From Legionella sp. (GTDB taxonomy: Bacteria > Pseudomonadota > Gammaproteobacteria > Legionellales > Legionellaceae): a DNA stretch of 64,000 nucleotides. The stretch is from positions 24,256-88,255 of the forward strand of contig PEQM01000004.1 in NCBI GenBank assembly GCA_002786205.1, in the 5' to 3' direction. The notes under the pieces were generated by a model, which ran no database searches, was not told the origin of the DNA, and saw only the letters and a program-made list of their open reading frames with translations. Position numbers and translations under genes: made by a program. Positions 1 to 8,557 of this stretch are shown piece after piece; positions within the stretch are counted from its first letter, which is position 1, and the number at the start of each line of letters is the position of its first letter.

Positions 1-1
1 C

Positions 2-832
2 CTGCTGAATGGACTTTTTGTGGGATTACAACTGGTTTATGCCGGGTTTGCTCATTCAACCAGTTTATTTGCTGATGCCATTCATAACTTAGGCGATGTT
101 TTGGGTTTGATTTTGGCATGGCTTGCCACTCGGTTGATGCGACGTAAACCAACGATTCATAGCACCTATGGCATGAAAAAAACGTCTATTTTCGCCGCCT
201 TGCTGAATGGATCTTTGCTTATTTTCAGTTGTGGAATTATTCTGACCGATGCGCTGTTTAAATTAATGTCTCCTGTAGAAATTAATGGATTATCAGTGAT
301 GGTAGTTGCTGCACTAGGCATCGTTGTGAATGGTGTGACGGCTTTATTTTTTTATAAGGGTAGCCATGACTTGAATATTCGCGGTGCTTTTTTGCATCTG
401 TTTGCGGATGCATTAATATCCGTTGGGGTAGTCGTGTCTTCCATAGTATTACTTTATACCCATTGGCTGTGGATTGATCCCTTAATGGGTATTTTAATTG
501 CGGCAATTATCCTAAAAGGGACTTGGTCATTATTTGCTGACAGCTTTCGATTGATGATGGATGGTGTGCCGGCCACAGTTTCCTGGCAAGAGGTGGAGCA
601 GTTTTTGTCTTCTTGTCCAGGTGTGGAAGGCGTTCATGATTTACATATTTGGGCCTTAAGTACTCAAGAAAATGCCCTGTCGGTTCATTTGTATATGCCG
701 AAAACATCTTGGAGTGAGGCACAGCGCCTTCAATATATCAGGCAGCTCAAAACAAACTTCGATATTGCTCACATCACCATTCAAATCGAAGAAACCTTAT
801 TGGCGTGTCAAGAGTTTCCTCCTTGTCTTTAG
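2..832 (+). CDS. Cation diffusion facilitator (CDF) efflux transporter, 5' end cut by window edge
   Basis: The reading frame is already open at base 2 and continues through a GTG at base 20, so the start lies left of the window. The product is an inner-membrane antiporter expected to export Zn(II) or a similar divalent cation. Two HxxxD metal-site motifs are visible (HNLGD early and HLFAD about 100 residues later), the pattern of the zinc-type CDF branch. Several hydrophobic segments follow, then a cytoplasmic C-terminal domain with the family signature GVHDLHIWA. The end reads CQEFPPCL. The substrate is inferred from the family; no metal-responsive regulator is visible nearby. Confidence 0.9.
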   Translation: MLNGLFVGLQLVYAGFAHSTSLFADAIHNLGDVLGLILAWLATRLMRRKPTIHSTYGMKKTSIFAALLNGSLLIFSCGIILTDALFKLMSPVEINGLSVMVVAALGIVVNGVTALFFYKGSHDLNIRGAFLHLFADALISVGVVVSSIVLLYTHWLWIDPLMGILIAAIILKGTWSLFADSFRLMMDGVPATVSWQEVEQFLSSCPGVEGVHDLHIWALSTQENALSVHLYMPKTSWSEAQRLQYIRQLKTNFDIAHITIQIEETLLACQEFPPCL

Positions 833-910
833 GGCCAATTGCATTTTATAAAACAAGCCCTATACTTGATAATAAACATACTGTTTGTGCAAAAAATGCA
901 AGGAGCTAAA

Positions 911-1186
911 GTGAGCCGAGTGAATAGCAATAAATGGATAGTCATGATTCCTCTCTTCATGCCGCTATGGGCCTGGTCACATGGCCCTTGTATGCCTATT
1001 GCCATGGCATGTATGGAACAAGGCTATACGGACAAGCAATCGATGATAAAACAATGCGTGCTTCCGATCATCAGAGGGCAAAAAACCTTGCCCAATGTGC
1101 AATTTAGTGACAATCAGATTCAGCAATGCAAAATGGCCATCATCGATAAAATGAAAGCGAATAAAAGTCAGGCCGCTAAAATTTAG
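911..1186 (+). CDS. Small exported Cys-containing protein, unknown function
   Basis: I do not recognise a family. The GTG at 911 is preferred over upstream in-frame starts because AGGAG lies at 901-905 with five bases of spacing. The 91-residue product begins with a basic stretch and a hydrophobic segment ending near AWS, which fits a signal peptide. The mature part has four cysteines (GPC, MAC, KQC and QQC), which could form two disulfides in the periplasm, and a lysine-rich tail. It lies 78 bases after the CDF gene on the same strand and converges with the next gene. Function is unknown. Confidence 0.6.
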   Translation: MSRVNSNKWIVMIPLFMPLWAWSHGPCMPIAMACMEQGYTDKQSMIKQCVLPIIRGQKTLPNVQFSDNQIQQCKMAIIDKMKANKSQAAKI

Positions 1187-1307
1187 GTATGAATGAGCAG
1201 GTTAAATCATCATAACAAATCATACAAGCAAGGCAATGCACGACCCTTTGTTCATTCCAGCTCAACCTGGAGTCTGTTGAAAGTGGTCGTGCCATACCAT
1301 GGCGTAA
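1187..1307. other. Gap between convergent genes with a long imperfect hairpin
   Basis: GCACGACC at 1238-1245 is exactly complementary to GGTCGTGC at 1285-1292. The pairing extends inward (CTTT with AAAG, one bulge), and an inner CCAG/CTGG stem lies around 1257-1270. No T-run follows on either strand, so a classical intrinsic terminator is not supported, although the position between convergent genes suggests transcript ends. Confidence 0.45.
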
Positions 1308-1748
1308 TTATGAGGCAGACTGATTTTCAATGGTGACAAACCATTTTGCCGGAGAGCCAGGTGTGATGACATTGCATTTACGATCTTGCATTTTAATCTT
1401 CACCTCCAGATTTTTACTACTGTATACAAACCGATCTTCAAAAGAATAGGCGTGACCACTAGACTGAAACTGTTTAAAAAAGTAAAACAGTAGACTGGAT
1501 TCATCACCACATTGATATCTTAAAATGGGACTTTTTCCAGCTTGATGTGCGGTGACGTCAAATTTGATGGATTGATTTCTTAAGATAGTAGAACTGGGTG
1601 TTGTTTTATTGATTAAAATGTAATCGGTTAAAATGCAATCATAGGAACTATTGTTTTGAATATAAACTTCGGTCTTGGAACAGATGGATTCTGCTAACAG
1701 AGTAGATGATTGGCAAAAAAAAGGAAATAAACAAAAAAAACAAGACAC
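1308..1748 (-). CDS. Putative secreted protein, unknown function
   Basis: The start is a GTG at 1748 behind a purine-rich AAAGAAAGA stretch. The 146-residue product opens with a very hydrophobic, Phe/Cys-rich segment and a likely signal-peptidase site after LLAES. The mature part is rich in Ser, Asn and aromatic residues, has spaced cysteines (ICS, DCI, QCG, KCN) and looks beta-rich. No catalytic motif is visible and I do not recognise a family. It stands alone between a convergent neighbour and a repeat. Export to the periplasm or outside is inferred only from the leader. Confidence 0.6.
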   Translation of the reverse strand: MSCFFCLFPFFCQSSTLLAESICSKTEVYIQNNSSYDCILTDYILINKTTPSSTILRNQSIKFDVTAHQAGKSPILRYQCGDESSLLFYFFKQFQSSGHAYSFEDRFVYSSKNLEVKIKMQDRKCNVITPGSPAKWFVTIENQSAS

Positions 1749-2114
1749 TCTTTCTTTTCAATTGATTGCTCCACAAAATAAAGGTGCTCTATTGTAATAT
1801 GCATTTGTTCATTTTGTCTTTGTTTTTTTCAGTTTGTCATGATTTTGGCACTTTGCGCGCGAGTCTTATTAACAAGCATTATGGTTAGCTTCTGCATTGC
1901 TACAGCCGAGGCGATGCGTTTTGTCGATAGGGTGCTCTAATCTTCATGTACTGACGTGGACGCTCCGATTCTGCGCTCCTCGTCACTTATCTTCTGCAGC
2001 GAGTTGCCGAAGAGGTCTAATATCCCAAAAGTTCGATAGAGCGACGCCAATTAAAAAGCCCTTTGATGAAAGGGCCTTAAGACTAATAGTCAACGAGTTG
2101 TCACCTGGCGGGAA
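1749..2114. other. 366-base gap between two minus-strand genes; holds repeat copy A
   Basis: The 1749-1887 part is AT-rich and should hold the promoter of the secreted-protein gene. The 1888-2019 part is a dispersed repeat listed separately. A 73-codon open frame across it (1897-2118, plus) is not credible: it runs through the repeat into the end of ssb. Between 2020 and 2114 I see no gene. Confidence 0.5.
1888..2019 (+). repeat. Dispersed repeat, copy A (second copy at 44167-44312)
   Basis: This stretch aligns over its whole length with 44173-44312 in the same orientation. Shared blocks include GCTTC at the left, TTTGTCGATA, GGTGC, ATGTACTG, CGATTCTG, CTCCTCG, ATCTTC and CCGAAGAGGTCTA at the right. 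A few bases are missing in the middle relative to copy B. No ORF is conserved between copies, which points to a non-coding repeated element rather than a gene. Confidence 0.7.
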
Positions 2115-2594
2115 TTAAAACGGAATGTCATCATCTAGTTGATCAAAAGGGTCTGCCGCCTGGGATGTTTGCTGTGGTTTATTGGCCGGAGCGTAGGCTG
2201 GGGGAGCCGCTTGATAAGCGGATTGATTGTCTTCATAAGCCGTACCACCGCCCATGCTTTTGCTATCAAGCATTTGGATGTCTGCTGCAATAATTTCAGT
2301 GGTATAGCGGTCTTGACCTTGCTGATCCTGCCATTTTCTGGTGCGTAAACTGCCTTCTACATACAATTTTGAACCTTTACGTACGTATTCACCGGCGATT
2401 TCACCTAAGCGATTAAAACAGACGACTCTATGCCATTCGGTACGGTCTTGTTTCTCGCCTGTGGTTTTGTCTTTCCATGTTTCACTGGTGGCAAGGGATA
2501 AGGTGGTCACTGCATTGCCATTAGGCATATAACGTACCTCAGGGTCAATACCGACATTGCCTACTAAAATTACTTTGTTAATGCCTCGAGCCAT
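2115..2594 (-). CDS. ssb: Single-stranded DNA-binding protein
   Basis: The 159-residue protein binds single-stranded DNA during replication, repair and recombination. The N-terminal OB fold (about residues 1-110) starts with [14 protein letters not shown] and contains the usual TEWHRVV core. A Gln/Ala/Pro-rich linker follows, and the extreme C-terminus is DDDIPF, the acidic tip that recruits partner proteins. The ATG at 2594 has an AGGAG box seven bases upstream. It lies 66 bases downstream of an MFS gene on the same strand, with a perfect inverted repeat in the gap. Confidence 0.98.
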   Translation of the reverse strand: MARGINKVILVGNVGIDPEVRYMPNGNAVTTLSLATSETWKDKTTGEKQDRTEWHRVVCFNRLGEIAGEYVRKGSKLYVEGSLRTRKWQDQQGQDRYTTEIIAADIQMLDSKSMGGGTAYEDNQSAYQAAPPAYAPANKPQQTSQAADPFDQLDDDIPF

Positions 2595-2630
2595 AAAAAA
2601 TCTCCTGTATGCGAAAGTTAGCTAATAAGT

Positions 2631-2650
2631 ATAGCCAATTTATTGGCTAT
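2631..2650. promoter_or_regulatory. Inverted repeat in the ssb upstream region
   Basis: ATAGCCAAT and ATTGGCTAT form a nine-base perfect inverted repeat separated by two bases. On the minus strand, TATACT directly follows this palindrome and could be the ssb -10 hexamer, so the element may be an operator. No T-run supports a terminator for the MFS gene. Confidence 0.4.
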
Positions 2651-2660
2651 TGCTATACCT

Positions 2661-3839
2661 TTAAAGTGATTCGACTGGTTTTGTTGGCGCTTGGATTGCC
2701 CAAAAAAACCAGATGAGACTTAATAATGCATTACTGATAAAAATACCTTCATGCTGCCATAAATTATAAAGAAGACCGGCTAAGGTACCGCCAAAAAAGA
2801 TACCAAGAAACTGAGAGGTCGAATAAATACCCATGGCAGTTCCTTTGCAATGAGCAGGCGCTTGTTTGGAAATTAAAGAAGGAAGAAGGGCTTCTAGAAT
2901 ATTAAATGCGGTGAAGTAAACCAACATGAACAGACACAAGGAAAGCCAAGCCGTAGACCAATGAGCCAGACTTAATTGCACTAATGCAGTTCCCAAGATG
3001 GCAAAAGCAAATATTTTTTTGCCATAGGATTTTTTTTCGCTCAGAATGATGAATGGGATCATGGCCATAAAAGCCAATACCATCAAAACCAGATAGAAAG
3101 ACCAGGTCTGTTGTATGTGTCCTGATTCTTTGTGTGCTTTTAAAATAAGAGGCATGACAAAAAAAGTGGAGGTTAAAATGGCATGTTGGCAAAAAATACC
3201 AAAATTCAATTGCCACAAAGCAGTATTACTTAACACCTGCTTGAATAAATGTTTGCTGGTCTTCGGGGGGGATGTTGCTGAGTCTGCAGGCGTAGGGATG
3301 ACGCCATATAACAGCGCGATGCCCAATAAAGCAAGGAGAGTGGTTAAATAAAAAATACCGGCAAGACCAAAATGATGTGCTAAAAGAGGACTTAGCACCA
3401 TGGCCAAACTAAAAGAAAGCCCGATGGACATCCCGATCACCGCCATGGCTTTAGTGCGTTCTTTTTCTAAAGTCAGATCCGCCAGTAATGCTATCAAAAC
3501 ACTGCCTACAGCCCCCATGCCTTGTATGATGCGCGCCAAGAGAATACCGTAAACAGAATGAGAGAGTGCTCCAATCAAACTGCCGATAGCAAAAAGTAAT
3601 AAACCTAAAGCTATCAGTGGCTTACGTCCCCAGCGGTCAGAAAAAAAACCGAAAGGGATTTGCAGTAAGCCTTGACTTAAACCATAGGCACCTAAAGCCA
3701 AGCCAAGAAGAGTCGGCGTTGCGCCTGCAAGTTGTTGGCCATACAAAGTGAATACTGGAATTAAAAAAAACAAACCAAGCATGCGAAATGAAAAGAGGGC
3801 GGCTATAGGTAAAACAGTTTTTGACCAGGAATGTTTCAT
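2661..3839 (-). CDS. MFS transporter
   Basis: A 392-residue major facilitator superfamily protein with about twelve hydrophobic helices. The motif-A-type loop GFFSDRWGRKPLIALG lies between helices 2 and 3, typical of proton-driven drug or metabolite efflux. A GTG one codon upstream (3842) is possible; the ATG at 3839 is preferred. The length fits a 12-helix carrier with no extra cytoplasmic domain. The substrate cannot be read from the sequence. It precedes ssb on the same strand, but the inverted repeat and candidate -10 between them suggest separate transcription. Confidence 0.9.
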   Translation of the reverse strand: MKHSWSKTVLPIAALFSFRMLGLFFLIPVFTLYGQQLAGATPTLLGLALGAYGLSQGLLQIPFGFFSDRWGRKPLIALGLLLFAIGSLIGALSHSVYGILLARIIQGMGAVGSVLIALLADLTLEKERTKAMAVIGMSIGLSFSLAMVLSPLLAHHFGLAGIFYLTTLLALLGIALLYGVIPTPADSATSPPKTSKHLFKQVLSNTALWQLNFGIFCQHAILTSTFFVMPLILKAHKESGHIQQTWSFYLVLMVLAFMAMIPFIILSEKKSYGKKIFAFAILGTALVQLSLAHWSTAWLSLCLFMLVYFTAFNILEALLPSLISKQAPAHCKGTAMGIYSTSQFLGIFFGGTLAGLLYNLWQHEGIFISNALLSLIWFFWAIQAPTKPVESL

Positions 3840-3985
3840 CACTATCGGTTTGTCAATTTATAATGCGCAAATGGTACAAAGATAAAGCTTAAGACACAAG
3901 TTCATTTGTTAATTATTAGTAGATGATTGACAGAATTAGCTAATCCCGGTAGTTTTTGTGCTTTTTATACGGGAGGCATTCGTTG

Positions 3986-4741
3986 ATGAATTCACCTTTT
4001 TTAGGAACAACTGCCTTGATTACAGGCGGTGCGCGAGGCATAGGCAAGGCTACTGCGCTTAAATTGGCTAAATCCGGTTCAGATATTGCCTTAGTCTACT
4101 ACAATAGCTCCGATGAAGCACAACATTTGGTCGAAGAAATTAAGGCCTTAGGTCGTCAAGCAGTTGCCTTTCAGGGTAATGTGGCTGATCATCAGTCAGT
4201 TAAAGAGGTGATGCGTCAATTTAAAGAGCATTTTTCACACCTGAATTTTTTAATTAGTAACGCGGCTAGTGGGGTCTTAAAGCCTGCTTTGAACATGTCA
4301 ACCAAGCACTGGCGCTGGTGTATGGAAACCAATGCCTTGGCTCTCAATCATTTGGTCAGTGAAGGCCACGAACTCATGCCCAAAGGTGGACGTGTTATTG
4401 CTTTGTCTAGCCTGGGCGCGATAAGAGCCATCCCCAATTATGCATTTATCGGCGCCTCAAAAGCGGCTTTGGAAGCTTTGGTGCGTTCTTTAAGTCTGGA
4501 GCTGGCGCCGAAAGGGATTACGGTGAATACCGTATCTGCTGGTGTGGTGGACACCGATGCGTTAAAACATTTCCCTAACCGGGAGCAGCTGCTGGATGAA
4601 TATCAGGCTCATTCTTTAGCAGACAGACCGTTAACGCCGGCCGATGTGGCCAATGCCATTTATCTGCTCTGTTTGCCTGAAGCGGCGATGATCAATGCAC
4701 ACACTTTGTTTGTAGATGCAGGTTATAGTCAAATCGGTTAA
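3986..4741 (+). CDS. FabL-type enoyl-ACP reductase (SDR family)
   Basis: This 251-residue short-chain dehydrogenase should reduce the enoyl-ACP double bond in fatty-acid elongation. The ATG at 3986 follows GGGAGG (3971-3976). The cofactor motif TGGARGIG lies at about residues 13-20. The catalytic pair is Tyr152 and Lys159 with six residues between, the enoyl-reductase spacing rather than the usual SDR Y-x3-K. The run DALKHFPNR is characteristic of FabL proteins. It heads a one-direction run leading to an ACP, a dehydratase and ketosynthases, so it may supply the reduction step for that pathway. Cofactor preference is not visible. Confidence 0.85.
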   Translation: MNSPFLGTTALITGGARGIGKATALKLAKSGSDIALVYYNSSDEAQHLVEEIKALGRQAVAFQGNVADHQSVKEVMRQFKEHFSHLNFLISNAASGVLKPALNMSTKHWRWCMETNALALNHLVSEGHELMPKGGRVIALSSLGAIRAIPNYAFIGASKAALEALVRSLSLELAPKGITVNTVSAGVVDTDALKHFPNREQLLDEYQAHSLADRPLTPADVANAIYLLCLPEAAMINAHTLFVDAGYSQIG

Positions 4742-4839
4742 CTTGATTTGCGGTTACCCGTATGAGATTGTTTTAATTTTAAAAGTCAGGATTTTTGTTG
4801 ATACAATAAAGAAGCTTGGCTTTTACAGGTTGTCATAAT

Positions 4840-5826
4840 ATGCCGTACTCTTTAATTATTTTAGAAAATCATTTCGATTTGTCTGCTTATCAATTTTTAT
4901 ATGATAATGCAGAAAACTTATACGCACTGGGGTACTCTCAGATGCTATTTGAGCTGTATTGTGAACATGAACCCAGTGTTTACATGAACAGATTAAGAAA
5001 TCATTTCACCGGCAAACAACAATTCGCTGGGGCACAAAGCGTAGAAATGATATTAAAAGTGTATGATAAATTTTGTGCGCTAGGTTTTATGTGTCGTTTT
5101 ATTGATCCCGAACCGGAACACATCGCTTTAAGTTACAACAGAAGACTAGAAAAAGCCTTTCATGAAGGCGATGCACGACAGATGGATTTGGTTAGTTCAG
5201 AGCGGACTGAGGCGACAAGGCAACGTGATTTTGTCATGGCTACTGCTATTTTAGAGGCTAATAAATGTTCTCGGGCAGAAGGCGGGGTAATTTTTGTAGG
5301 CGGATTTCTGCATAATAATTTAATCAAACAACTTGACGTCCATTCGGCTTGTACTCAGCACGTTTTTCGCTATGCTGTTTTTCATGGGAAACCTTTTTAT
5401 CGCGCTGAGACAACAGCGACACAAGAGAGTGAGTGGGATGCCATACGCTCAGCTTCCTATCGAGCGAATTTTTATGGTACCGATGCAGTACAGGATATTA
5501 ATCCAGACCAGTATACATTTGAAATGGTAAAAGCAATTTTGCAATTGTCTCCGCCAATACCTTGCCTTGAACATGTCCCCAGTGTCAGTGCACCGTTGCG
5601 AAAAAAAACAGGACTGTCTTTTCAATTTTCCAAGGATGAACAGCATGTTGTCTCTGCTCATTTGAAGATAAGGGCATCTGAGGAAGAAAGAATTACTAAA
5701 AAAATCAAAAAGGCCATCCCGGGCTTACAGTTTTTTAACCGACAAATTCCTGGTACAGATGATCTTGATTTATGCATACCTGGAACCAATTTGATTGATC
5801 AACGGTCTTGTTTTTCTTCATTTTGA
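4840..5826 (+). CDS. Unknown protein with weak TraB/ChaN-like pattern
   Basis: I do not recognise this 328-residue protein with confidence. The ATG at 4840 (MPYSL) has AGG about ten bases upstream; a TTG at 4816 is a weaker alternative. The first 190 residues show an ordered pattern: ENHFD near the N-terminus, MLFELY about 25 residues later, RQRDFVMATAILEA near residue 135, then GGVIFVGGFLHNNL. This recalls the Glu, Arg and GxxH positions of TraB/TIKI/ChaN-like proteins, but the match is by eye only. The tail has a charged segment around EEERITKKIKKA. It sits between the enoyl reductase and the acyl carrier gene. An effector or a lipid-pathway role are both only possibilities. Confidence 0.6.
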   Translation: MPYSLIILENHFDLSAYQFLYDNAENLYALGYSQMLFELYCEHEPSVYMNRLRNHFTGKQQFAGAQSVEMILKVYDKFCALGFMCRFIDPEPEHIALSYNRRLEKAFHEGDARQMDLVSSERTEATRQRDFVMATAILEANKCSRAEGGVIFVGGFLHNNLIKQLDVHSACTQHVFRYAVFHGKPFYRAETTATQESEWDAIRSASYRANFYGTDAVQDINPDQYTFEMVKAILQLSPPIPCLEHVPSVSAPLRKKTGLSFQFSKDEQHVVSAHLKIRASEEERITKKIKKAIPGLQFFNRQIPGTDDLDLCIPGTNLIDQRSCFSSF

Positions 5827-5923
5827 TCGCAAAGCCAATCATTTGTGAAGTCATCAGTAGATTTTATTGTCATGGATAATGATTTTATTCTTGATTTTGC
5901 TGCGGAGTGTCAAATAGCTATGA

Positions 5924-5929
5924 TATAAT
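5924..5929 (+). promoter_or_regulatory. Candidate -10 box upstream of the acyl carrier gene
   Basis: TATAAT lies about 40 bases before the ATG at 5968. No convincing -35 hexamer is at the right distance. The start codon itself has GAGG at 5957-5960. Together these suggest that the carrier-to-acyltransferase block is transcribed from here. Confidence 0.4.
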
Positions 5930-5967
5930 TGCTGATTTTAAGATCAGGTACAGGCTGAGGAATTATC

Positions 5968-6372
5968 ATGAATAGTGCAAGTGTTTACCCTAAAGTTAGA
6001 GAAATTATTGCTGATGTATTGGTTATTGATGAAGAGGAAGTGTCCTTAAATAGCCGTTTAATCGGTGATTTAGGTGCTGAATCTATTGATTTTTTGGATT
6101 TGGTTTTTCAATTGGAAAAAGAATTTAAGATTAAAATTCCCCGTGGCCAATTAGAAAAAAATGCACGTGGTGACCTGGCTGAAGAAGAATTTGAGCAAGG
6201 TGGCGTACTGACTGCTAAAGGACTTGAGTCTTTGAAAAGTTATTTGTCTGAAATTCCTGCTGAGCAGTTCAAAGCCAATATGAAAGTGAATGAAATTCCG
6301 ATGTTATTCACGGTAGAGACATTTTGTAAACTGGTCGTTGCGGCAAGCCAAACTACGGAATCGGTCGCCTGA
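5968..6372 (+). CDS. acpXL: Acyl carrier protein, AcpXL-like
   Basis: A 134-residue carrier that holds growing acyl chains on phosphopantetheine. The attachment site reads GAESIDFLDL with Ser39, followed by the helix LVFQLEKEFKIKIPRG, as in special-purpose carriers such as AcpXL. It is longer than housekeeping ACP (about 78 residues) and rhizobial AcpXL (about 92) because of an acidic insert and a C-terminal extension. Its stop overlaps the next start (TGATG), showing tight coupling to the dehydratase. The gene order carrier, dehydratase, ketosynthase pair, acyltransferase matches rhizobial very-long-chain lipid A clusters, which is the basis of the name. Confidence 0.85.
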   Translation: MNSASVYPKVREIIADVLVIDEEEVSLNSRLIGDLGAESIDFLDLVFQLEKEFKIKIPRGQLEKNARGDLAEEEFEQGGVLTAKGLESLKSYLSEIPAEQFKANMKVNEIPMLFTVETFCKLVVAASQTTESVA

Positions 6373-7262
6373 TGCGATTTTTATTTGTTGATAGAATCAT
6401 TGAGTCATCCCCTAATCAATGGGTTAGGGGCATAAAAAATGTGACTTTGGATGATGATTTTTTGACGCAAGATAAAGAGGGCCGCCTTTGTTTTATGCCT
6501 TCTTTAATTGGTGAAACCTTGGGCCAATTGGCTGCTTGGAATGTGATGGCGTCTTGTCATTTTACCCATCGCCCTGTTGCTGGCGTGGTCTCTTCTGCGC
6601 GTTTGTATCGTCCTGCCTACCTGGGGGAGACGGTTTTGTTAGAGTCATTTATCGATGCTGTAGATGATAAAGCAGTTGAGTATCATAGTATTGCACGGGT
6701 AGGTCAGGAGCGATTGTTTGTCATCGAAGGGGCATTAGGTCCTTTGTTACCGATGGCGGATTTTATCGGTCAACAAACAGTCAAACAACAGTACGAAGAA
6801 ATTTTCCGTCCTGGTGATTGGGCGGTCTTGTCGCAACAGTCTATGCCTGTGGATATATTAACCAGCTTGCCATCGCGTCCTTTATTGATAATGGCTTTTG
6901 ATCGTATTTTAGATAGTGTTCCCGGTGAGTACCTTGTTGCGGAAAAACGAATCACCCGATCAGCGCCGTATTTTCCTGATCACTTTCCTCACAAACCAGT
7001 CTTGCCAATGACGATATTATTAGAATGCATTCAAAATAGCGTCAGTCAATTTGTAGAGAAATCATATACAACAAATTATGAAATCAGTGAGCTGCGTCGC
7101 ATCAAAATGAATGAATTTGTTCAGCCCGGAGATGTTTTAACCTGTACAATGAAAGTAAAAGCGCAAACTGAAAATGAATTGATTTTGACCTGTCGCAGCG
7201 AAGTAGAGGGTAAACGAGTTTGTGTGGTGGAAGTGGTGTTAAAGGCAAAAGGGTTCGTATGA
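6372..7262 (+). CDS. Double hot-dog 3-hydroxyacyl-ACP dehydratase, FabZXL-like
   Basis: A 296-residue protein with two hot-dog domains in one chain, whereas FabZ is usually about 150 residues. The first half has FMPSLIGETLGQLAAW, with Glu48 in the place of the catalytic acid. The second half has DHFPHKPVLPM with His204 and LLECIQN with Glu218, close to the FabA/FabZ active-site pattern. A complete site may need residues from both halves. The start overlaps the acyl carrier stop, and the stop overlaps the ketosynthase start (ATGA), so translation is probably coupled. The proposed role is dehydration of 3-hydroxyacyl-AcpXL during long-chain elongation. Confidence 0.8.
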   Translation: MRFLFVDRIIESSPNQWVRGIKNVTLDDDFLTQDKEGRLCFMPSLIGETLGQLAAWNVMASCHFTHRPVAGVVSSARLYRPAYLGETVLLESFIDAVDDKAVEYHSIARVGQERLFVIEGALGPLLPMADFIGQQTVKQQYEEIFRPGDWAVLSQQSMPVDILTSLPSRPLLIMAFDRILDSVPGEYLVAEKRITRSAPYFPDHFPHKPVLPMTILLECIQNSVSQFVEKSYTTNYEISELRRIKMNEFVQPGDVLTCTMKVKAQTENELILTCRSEVEGKRVCVVEVVLKAKGFV

Positions 7263-8557
7263 TGAAAAAAAGAAGAGTGGCTATCACCGGTTTAGGAGCG
7301 GTATCTCCTCTAGGCAATAATGTGGAGTCTACCTGGAATCAATTACTTGCTGGTGCATCAGGAATAAGTCAAATTACTCATTTTGATGCCAGTGCCTTTC
7401 CGACTTTTATTGCAGCGGAAGTAAAAGATTTTGATGATGAATCCATGCACCTTGGCAAGCATCAGCGTTTTGCGATGTCTTTTACGCACTATGCCTTGGC
7501 TGCTGCACAACAAGCATTAAAAGATGCCGGGGTTTGCCCCACGGCAGAAACCGCTTCTCGCTGGGGGGTGGTTGCCGGCAGTGGCATGATGACTGCTGAG
7601 TTTGATTATTTGCAACGCTTTCAGCGTGCTTGTGCTGAAGAAGGCGAAATCAATTGGCAGCAATTGCTGGCTAATAAACAGGCCTTTTATCAATTGGCTG
7701 ATTTTGGTAAAACCACTTCCAATTCGGGTTTGTCTTTATTGATTAATGAATTAGGCATTACAGGCTATGCTACTTCTGTGCACACCGCTTGCGCTTCCAG
7801 TGGTCAAGCCTTGGGCCTTGCCATGCAAGTGATTCGTCGTGGAGAAGCTGATTTTATGGTTGCCGGTGGCTTCGATTCCATGATCAATCCTTTAGGCCTT
7901 TCCAGTTTTTGTTTATTAGGCGCTTTATCGACCTACAATCAAACACCGACAACTGCCAGTCGCCCCTTTGACGGCACTCGCAATGGCTTTGTTTTAGGCG
8001 AAGGTGCTGCGTTTTTAATTTTGGAAGAGTGGGACAAAGCCAAAGCTCGAGGTGCTCGTATTTATGCCGAGCTAGCTGGTGAAGGCAATTCTTTGAGCTC
8101 GTATCGAATTACTGATTCTCATCCTAATGGTGATGGTGCAATGCAAGCCATAGAAAGGGCTTTAGCGGATGCACAAGTGAGTGCAGATGCAGTCGATTAC
8201 ATTAATGCTCATGGTACGTCCACTAAAATGAACGATTTAAGTGAAACCAATGCCATTAAAGCAGTGTTTGGCGCGAGAGCAAAAACCATTCCGGTGAGCT
8301 CGACAAAAGGCCAGACGGGACATTTGATTGCCGCAGCCGGCGCTTTGGAAGCAGTTATTTCGGTGAAGGCCATAGAGCAATCCATGGTTCCCGCTACCGC
8401 GAATTTAACGACACCTGATCCAGAATGCGACCTCGATTATGTGGTCGACGGTCCAAGAGCCCAACCATTAAGAGCAGTGCTATCGAATTCTTTTGGCTTT
8501 GGCGGCTCCAATAGCGCTTTGCTATTTAAACATCCTGAATTTGAAGGGACGCTATAA
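7259..8557 (+). CDS. fabF: 3-oxoacyl-ACP synthase, KAS II type (active partner)
   Basis: A 432-residue thiolase-fold condensing enzyme that adds two carbons from malonyl-ACP. All catalytic residues are present: Cys178 in HTACASSGQ, His in NAHGTSTKMND, His in GQTGHLIAAAGALE, and the C-terminal FGFGGSN loop. The start is taken at the ATG overlapping the dehydratase stop; a second ATG follows at 7262. It sits next to a related gene that lacks the cysteine. The pair corresponds in position to fabF2XL and fabF1XL of rhizobial lipid A clusters. Confidence 0.9.
   Translation: MMKKRRVAITGLGAVSPLGNNVESTWNQLLAGASGISQITHFDASAFPTFIAAEVKDFDDESMHLGKHQRFAMSFTHYALAAAQQALKDAGVCPTAETASRWGVVAGSGMMTAEFDYLQRFQRACAEEGEINWQQLLANKQAFYQLADFGKTTSNSGLSLLINELGITGYATSVHTACASSGQALGLAMQVIRRGEADFMVAGGFDSMINPLGLSSFCLLGALSTYNQTPTTASRPFDGTRNGFVLGEGAAFLILEEWDKAKARGARIYAELAGEGNSLSSYRITDSHPNGDGAMQAIERALADAQVSADAVDYINAHGTSTKMNDLSETNAIKAVFGARAKTIPVSSTKGQTGHLIAAAGALEAVISVKAIEQSMVPATANLTTPDPECDLDYVVDGPRAQPLRAVLSNSFGFGGSNSALLFKHPEFEGTL

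Noticed and set aside
1897..2118. A 73-codon plus-strand frame over the repeat
   Set aside because: It lies on a repeated non-coding element, runs into ssb, and is not kept in the second copy.
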